In this document: positions 57,960-64,000 of the stretch, piece by piece
How the letters are laid out: each line of letters begins with the position of its first letter
How positions within the stretch are numbered: position 1 is the stretch's first letter
Assembly: GCF_037392515.1 (NCBI RefSeq)
Contig: NC_090288.1
Coordinates: 56,095,673-56,159,672, forward strand
Direction of reading: 5' to 3'
Length of the DNA stretch: 64,000 nt
Source of the DNA: Haliotis asinina
Lineage: Eukaryota > Mollusca > Gastropoda > Lepetellida > Haliotidae
Notes under the pieces: model-generated
Seen by the model: the letters and a program-made list of their open reading frames with translations, nothing else
Told to the model about the DNA's origin: nothing
The model's database searches: none
Program-made: the position numbers and the translations under genes

Positions 57960-60680
57960 ATGCCAGCTCGCAACATTCACGCCCTCATCCACGGCCAGGC
58001 TGAATCAGGGGTGACAACTCTCATCATGCGCTGGGTGAGCGGCCGGCTTCCGACCTCCATGGAAGAGCTCACTCTGCCTTATAATGGCGTCAAAAACACA
58101 AGCATCCTGCTGGAAGGACAGAAAACGTCGGTAAGACTTTGACACTAATAACAGACTTATTTCGTTACTACTTTCAAGGGATGCCGAAGACCCGCGTTCG
58201 ATTGTGTGCAGCTAGTTTTCTGTAATGATTGTATTTTCTACTTCAGATATGGGACATGCCAGTTAGTTAGTCTCACAGAACGGTAAAAGCGTACGCTTAG
58301 ACTTTACACTTACTAAAGTACACTTACCAGTAAGGGCATAGGGAAACACCTAAATTCCGAAAATATACTAGTAACATTTGATTTGTTGATTTGTTTCTTG
58401 TTTTACGCCACATTTAGCAATATTCCAGCTATATGTTGCGGTCTGTAAAAAAATCGATTCTGGACCAGACAATGCAGTGATCAACATTATGAGTATCGAT
58501 CTACGACATGTGTCAACCAAATCGCATGGATTTCTGAAGACATATTTGCAGGACCACCCTTGTCGGTGTTAGGGCTACTCTTTCTAATGTATGGAACTTA
58601 TATAACGTTAAAATAACGCTCTCCGCTCTCCTGTAACATAAGACCATATGTAACATATGAAGAGTTTCATTTAGATTCATACCCCACAAATACTTACTAT
58701 GTTTTTGTTGAAATGGATTTCTCACTGGTTTTTTGTCGTTTGCTGTATTATCAAGCAAAGAAAATCTCATATCGAAAGGTTACTACTTGTACTGACAAAT
58801 TTGCGAGATGCGTTTTCACTTCGAACACTCCAATCGAAAAGAAGAATCTAATATATTGTTTTCTGTTTAAGGAGGTTGTCATGGTGACACTTATAGACGG
58901 GGGTGTGTTCCATGGTGACGAGGAAGGTCTGAGAAGTGTCTGTGGAAAAGTTGACGTCATTGTTGCATGCACCTGTGTCAAAGTTGATGACACCGACCTT
59001 CCCGGCATACGGCGCATCAACAAGCTGCTGGGTGCACGAAGACCGCCAGTTATCGTCCTTGGGACAATGTCGGACTTGCGAGATGAAGGCAGAGATACGT
59101 TACCGCTTCTTACAGCGTTAGCTTGTAGTGATGATGTGGAAGAGCCTCAGCACGTGATGGGGGAGACAGGGAAGGGATCACGTGACGCGCGATCGTCTGG
59201 ATACCGTGAGCTGAGAGAGGAACCAAGGAGGCTTGGTAACCATGGACATGGAAGGAAACCTAGTCCAGATCAGACTCCGTCTGTCACGTCGGAACAGTCT
59301 ATTGATGTGGAAGTATTTGAGGAAAAGAGTCCACTGTTGCCGGTGTCAACACGACAGTGTCCCCAGGACCAAAGTATCGAGAGAAGCAGCACCAATGAGC
59401 AGGGTGTTGCTGAAGGAGCGACACCGCCGCCATTTATGCCTGGTCAGTTTCAAGTCACGGTTAGCATAGAGAATCCTGACCTTCAGAAGGTAGACATTGT
59501 TGGGTCGAACACTCGGGAGCTAGGTGTTCCGGAGACAAATGGACAGGTTCAGTTCAGTGAAAAGGAATCATTCCCAGTCATACCTGAATCTGATGATATT
59601 GAAGAGACAAGTGTGATTCTGAATGAAAGCAGTTTGTCGAAACTGGAATTAACCATAGAGAATCTTAAAAGGCACAGCATAAAGGAGGGTGATCAGGAAC
59701 CGGAAATATGTTCAATTGGAGATGACTGTTCCGCTGTGGAGAGACTTTTGCTGTCAGACGGGGAGGCGAGTGACGTCACTGGATCAGACAGACAAGTAGC
59801 ATCGCCCACTGATCTCGAGTTTGCTCACATAGAGCATGATTTGTCGTCTTTGAGCAGGGAGTTGATGAACATCTCATCCCATCGAATGAACCCTCACTAC
59901 TGGTCGACGGAATCCATCAACGGATCTGTTGACTCATATCTGGACCGCTCCAGAGACGAGATCAGTTTGCCGGGGTCGGCCAGTAACAGACCACTGAGAC
60001 AAAAGGAGCACGTTCCACATTCCACTCAACCTTTACACCAACTGGACCGCTCAAACTCAAACCACAAAGGCGTGAAAGGTGACGAAGTGAACCATTCGTC
60101 AAAAAACGTCACGTCACCTATCAAACCCTTGTTAGAAACCCACTTTCCAGCCAGTTCTGATACATCGTTCACTGTCAAGTATTTCCCATCTGGCCCGAAT
60201 TCAAACTCCAGGATATCAAATCAAATGGAAACTCCTGTCTCCACCTCCACAGACTGTTCCCAAACATCACAGCACAACAACAATTCGTGGACAGACAGTA
60301 CCGATAAATCTGGTAAGTGTGATGGGTGTATTGCCAGTGGAGCTGAAGGCACGTCTACTACCTCCGCGTTGCATCATGGGGAGATTTCCACATCGTTCTC
60401 TTCATTGTTACCGGAAGTGAAGAACCTTCACATAAGCCTGGATCTTGCTCCCGTGACACTGATCGACCCTTACCCAGGCAAGGCTCTATTGAAGGGGGTT
60501 AACAGTGGTGGGTTTCTAAGTATGGAAGACGGAAGTCGTTGTGTTAAGAATCTCCGAGCGGAGCGGTACATGGAGTGTTCTGCCCTGACAGGGGACAATT
60601 TGCACCAGGTGTTTGAATACATGGTCAGGGCAGGATGTAAATATAACAAGAGGAAGAACGCTAAGTGTTTGATATCATGA
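57960..60680 (+). CDS. Pseudo-Rho GTPase with a large disordered insert and CAAX box, 659 aa
   Basis: Exons 57,960-58,130 (57 codons) and 58,872-60,680, phase 0, giving 659 residues. The G1 loop reads GQAESGVTT where Rho has GDGAVGKT, so the P-loop Lys is missing. The G3 area is LIDGGVFHG in place of DTAGQE. G4 is weak (GTMSDLRDE, near 125) but G5 is clear (YMECSALTGDNLHQVF, near 624), followed by a basic tail and CLIS, a good prenylation box. Between G4 and G5, about residues 133-603, lies a Ser/Asp/Glu/Asn/Pro-rich low-complexity insert. It sits where normal Rho proteins carry the short Rho insert helix. The protein is likely a membrane-anchored scaffold that does not cycle GTP. The intron falls at the same place as in the upstream Rho-like gene. 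Confidence 0.82.
58398..58535 (-). mobile_element. Type 2 SINE fragment, minus orientation
   Basis: TTTTACGCCACATTTAGCAA, TATTCCAGCTATATGTTGCG, GATTCTGGACCAGACAATGC, GACATGTGTCAACCAAATCG: inverse of the family consensus. It lies in the intron of the second Rho-like gene. Confidence 0.8.
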
Positions 60681-60959
60681 TACACCCAATAACCCAACTG
60701 AAAGTTGTGGGGGAAAGAGGTACTTGGCTTGCGCAAACTGACACCCCAAGCAACTGTGACTGAAGGCGTTCAATAACTGAATAATTGTGAAATGTGTAAC
60801 AAAGAAATACTTACAAAAAGGTTCCAGGAATGAAGAGAGACGTGGTTCGTAATTCCTCCATGAGGCGATTTTTATACCCTTAATTATAGAAGAACCTGAA
60901 CTTTCAACCTGGATAGGAAGTGTAAACGTTAACAAACGTTTCAGGGACAGACATCTTAT

Positions 60960-61345
60960 GAACGCACCACCATTTCCCCCTGTTACCACCCCTAAACACA
61001 ACACATGATATGCACGTGTGTTGAGCGCCGCACACACGTGCACAACGCAGAAGCCCCATGCACGTGCATGGGGTCCTATTCGTGATTTTGACGTTTTTTC
61101 AAGAAGGTCGAGAAATCACATTGAGCATTAATTTTGACACTCATCTTACATCACATATTTGTTAGTTTTTGTTTCTAGTCGTTTGTTTTAAAATTAAAAT
61201 CGTATACATACAAATTACATGCCACACACCAATCATCTTTCAAAAGCGACCACATTCCAAATAACTGTGGTTGTAAGGAAGTGCAAATGGTGATGCACTC
61301 TCAAAACATTCAATAATATCACATCAACATTGATTGACTCCGATA
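60960..61345 (+). repeat. Dispersed repeat, copy 2 of a pair
   Basis: Shares block order with 31,897-32,262 (GCACGTGTGTTGAGC, GTGATTTTGACGTTTTTTCA, CGAGAAATCAC, CTCAAAACATTCAATAATAT, ATCAACATTGATTG). Confidence 0.55.
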
Positions 61346-61945
61346 AATCTCCTCAATATGTTTCATCGTAAATAGAAAAAATGAATATCCCCTACCTTTT
61401 TAAAGACTATATTACTGATACAACATGTGACTTTACAGGGGCATTTATTTGGAATATGTGTCTTTCATCCAGGGGGTCTATTCAGATATGTCAGACAGTG
61501 CTGGAGAGAAGGGAAACCGTTCCCCAGCTTAACTGACGACAATCTGTGGTGATCCATACGCCTTCAAATAACGCCACTACATGTTTAATTCTTCTTCGCT
61601 CATTATCAGAACACACGTGGTTTTACAAATCTATGTTCATATTCATTACGAACAAATCTGTAAATCAAACCTGAGGCAATATGGACAAAGTTTGGAATTA
61701 TAGGATATTAGTTCAGAGATATAGAAGACACAGTGTTCATGGGCTGTCGGTCCAGTCATTATTTTCAATTCCTCCGAATGCATCTCTGGAATATTAAAAT
61801 ATTTATCAACAATCCAGTGTTTACGGCATATCATTTCCGGAAAAGTTGTCAGTTTATGGACATTAATGGAAATAAATAGTTGTTCGGGTCACGTGTCAAA
61901 CGCTTTATATGTATATCGTGTGGACCGATTTTGTTTCGTGACTGA

Positions 61946-62248
61946 GTGAGTATGATTTTACACCGCTATTAGTAATATTCTAGCGATATCAAGGCGAGTG
62001 ACACAAGAAACACGGGGCGGGTATCTCTTAGAAACAGCGTTAGAAAAACATATAGGTGGATAGACCCTACCCTAGTACTATATAAAAGGAAGGTCTATAC
62101 ACCTATGTGTCGTTCTAACGCTGTTTCTAAGAGATACGCACCCCTGTGACGAGAAGTGGGATTCACAGATGGTATCTATGCGAGGGATCGAACCCGGGTC
62201 TTTGGCGTGACGAGCGAATGATTTTAACACAAGGCTACCACACCAACC
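61946..62248 (-). mobile_element. tRNA-SINE (minus) split by a small MITE
   Basis: The SINE tail (GAGTGAGTATGATTTTACAC, TAATATTCTAGCGATATCAA) lies left of 62,015. The body and head (GGGATCGAACCCGGGTCTTT, GGCGTGACGAGCGAATG, AAGGCTACCACACC) lie right of 62,144. Confidence 0.78.
62015..62144. mobile_element. Small hairpin MITE inside a SINE
   Basis: The arms GGTATCTCTTAGAAACAGCG + TTAGAA and the inverse TTCTAACGCTGTTTCTAAGA + GATACGCACC are near identical, with about 60 bp between. The middle also pairs (TATAGGTGGATAGACC / GGTCTATACACCTATG), so almost the whole element folds as one hairpin. Confidence 0.83.
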
Positions 62249-62805
62249 TTTGACTCATCGTTCAGTACAATCTTGGAGAAAGGGTTGTCACAGACCCATG
62301 TTTCCCGACAAACACGGGGTACAGGAACAATAGTTAAGTAACCCTCTGGTTACAAGTGTTCCTGCAACCCACACTTCCGTCCGTCTTTTATAAATATGCT
62401 TTTGAGATGATTTTCTTCAGTGTTAAATGTTTACAACGAACACTTAATGAAACTATTAACGATTTTACATATGGTTGTCGCTTTTGTTTGTTTGGGGATG
62501 TTATTTATACAAGCACTTGACGGCAGCCTGTAAACAATCCAATCTAAACCATACCATCACGTGATTAATACCGTAAGTATCTATTGCACAAATGGATACA
62601 CTAGACAAGGTCCGCGAGTCTGACCACCCAATTCCCTAAATGACACCTTACGGCAAGCTACGGGCTGTTGAAGACTAACCCTGTCCCGAATCTCCACGGT
62701 GCTTTGTAGAGGCAACTACTGCCAGGTTTATGCTCATGATATCTTTTATTCGGTCTAGGCTGGATCATTTACAGACCGCCGCCATCAAGCCACAAAAACA
62801 ACAAA

Positions 62806-62900
62806 CAAACAAACAAACAACCAACCAACCAACCAACCAAACTCCCCCCCACCAAAAAAAAAAAAAACAAAACAAAAAAAACCCCCAAACAAACATGATC
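62806..62900. repeat. (CAAA)n / (CCAA)n / A-rich simple repeat
   Basis: CAAACAAACAAACAAC, then CCAACCAACCAA, then C and A runs. Simple repeat at the end of a broken type 2 SINE. Confidence 0.9.
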
Positions 62901-63649
62901 ACTCACCCAATTTATAATAGTTGTGAAACAGATCGTGTATTTCTTTCACCCTACCAGTTAAGCGTCCACTTGAAGAGTAGTTTTGTCGACCATTTAAAAT
63001 TGTATTTGAAGATTGGCATCCATGTATTAATACATAATCCAAGTATATGAAACCCAACGAAGGAAACGATTTGATCAACTGCTTAAACCTAGGAGTACAT
63101 AATACGCATTCCTGACCCACACACTGTCATACAACTGCCCCACGCCTTTCACTGTCCTGGTTGTTTGAATTACCTGTGCAACTCTCAATGGGTCTGCTTA
63201 GGTCACGCACGTCTAGAAATATGTGTGACGTATTGACCATACAGACCTTTGTTCAGATGAAGCAGAGGGACTGTGACGTATGAATAGAACAGCCAACCCT
63301 GTGTCGATGTGACGACACAGCAGTCATTGAACGGGCTTTGATATGTAGGAAGACTTGGGCTCCTGTTGACATGATTGTGTGGGCATAAAGGGAAGTAACT
63401 CTCAATATTTGAGTTATGAGCTGGCCAACTGTTCTGGAACTAATGCGTGACTCATCTTTTGTATCTTTGAACTGCACTGCATATCGAACCCATCCTATCA
63501 TTATCCCGTGACTTTCACCCCTCGATGACACAGCCTATATAACCAAAAATAATTAGTGGAAATTGATTTAGTTTTTGAAAAATGTGTGAAGCTGGGAGTA
63601 TGTAATATATTTAACTGTCGATCGTGACTTTTTTGAATTTCAACAAGAG

Positions 63650-63810
63650 TGAGTGAGTGTAGATGTTAACAGCCTTTAGCATTATTCCAGCATTAGGACG
63701 GCGGGATACACCATAAATGGACTTAACACATTTTACCTATGTGGGAAATGAAACCCGGGTCTTCGGCGTGACGAGCGAACGCTTTGACCACTAGGCTACC
63801 CCACCGCTCC
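63650..63810 (-). mobile_element. tRNA-derived SINE, minus orientation
   Basis: GAGTGAGTGTAGATGTTAAC tail, GAAACCCGGGTCTTCGGCGT B box region and CACTAGGCTACCCCACCG head, all inverse of the family order. Confidence 0.83.
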
Positions 63811-64000
63811 GAACTGTAACAAAAAGGGGAAAGGGGCGTGGATGTATTTACTAGTTTGTAAAATGTATGCAAAGGAATGTATGCCGAGTTTGTGATAATA
63901 ACATTATAATTTAAGCATTGGTGTTGAGATATAGTGCCACGCGACACACATCTGTTGTTGACTTAATCAGTTGGTAGACAGCAGGCTGAACTGCACCAGC

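Larger units (their letters stand above)
60681..64000. other. Intergenic, repeats only
   Basis: No gene is recognised. It includes a dispersed repeat (60,960-61,345, related to 31,897-32,262), SINEs at 61,946-62,248, about 62,590-62,795 (broken type 2) and 63,650-63,810, and a simple repeat at 62,806-62,900. The GC-rich palindromic stretch near 61,020-61,075 (CACGTGCATGGGG) belongs to the dispersed repeat. Confidence 0.7.

Noticed and set aside
61020-61080. GC-rich CACGTG palindromes as a promoter or E-box cluster
   Set aside because: The same blocks recur at about 31.95 kb in a dispersed repeat, so they are part of the repeat.

Overview
This window looks like the genome of a marine gastropod, probably a vetigastropod close to abalone (Haliotis). 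The reasons are split genes with GT-AG introns, an MTMR14 orthologue, dense tRNA-derived SINEs ending in a 'gctggaatattgctraaagcggcgtaaaac ... actcactcac' type of tail that I associate with abalone, and many short non-autonomous DNA transposons. The species call is inference from memory. The gene calls come from the sequence itself.

Region 1 (370-14,789) is one Polinton/Maverick of about 14.4 kb. It starts AG and ends CT, lies in a GAATGA-type target duplication, and has terminal inverted repeats of 371/380 bp that are almost identical, so it is a recent insertion. It carries integrase, protein-primed family B DNA polymerase, packaging ATPase, double jelly-roll major capsid protein, a penton-like minor capsid protein and about nine accessory genes, most of them with membrane segments. 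It looks nearly whole, with roughly two or three breaks, and is treated here as a fossil. Two tandem paralogues next to the penton-like gene share a short N-terminal tail and differ beyond it, which suggests fibre-like attachment proteins.

Region 2 (about 18.7-41.8 kb) is the host gene MTMR14 (a phosphoinositide 3-phosphatase, Jumpy) on the + strand. I can place 18 exons in consistent phase, 1,791 nt in all, ending in a stop at 41,750. The first coding exon is not found, so the Polinton lies in the first intron or just upstream. The introns hold a Tc1-like relic (just before the first exon seen), a LINE fragment, SINEs, several MITE families, minisatellites and a broken DIRS-type retroelement.

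Region 3 (41.8-49.9 kb) is the 3' flank of MTMR14 with repeats only: a Mutator-like MITE with a 9-bp target duplication, a mariner-like MITE, and a 1.8-kb satellite array whose unit derives from an internally deleted SINE and forms a 245-bp dimeric higher-order repeat.

Region 4 (49.9-60.7 kb) holds two tandem genes related to Rho GTPases, both on + and sharing one intron position. The first is Rho-sized with a changed G3 motif. The second is a pseudo-Rho of 659 residues with a changed P-loop and G3 and a disordered insert of about 470 residues between G4 and G5, ending in a CAAX box (CLIS). The rest, to 64,000, is repeat-rich intergenic DNA.
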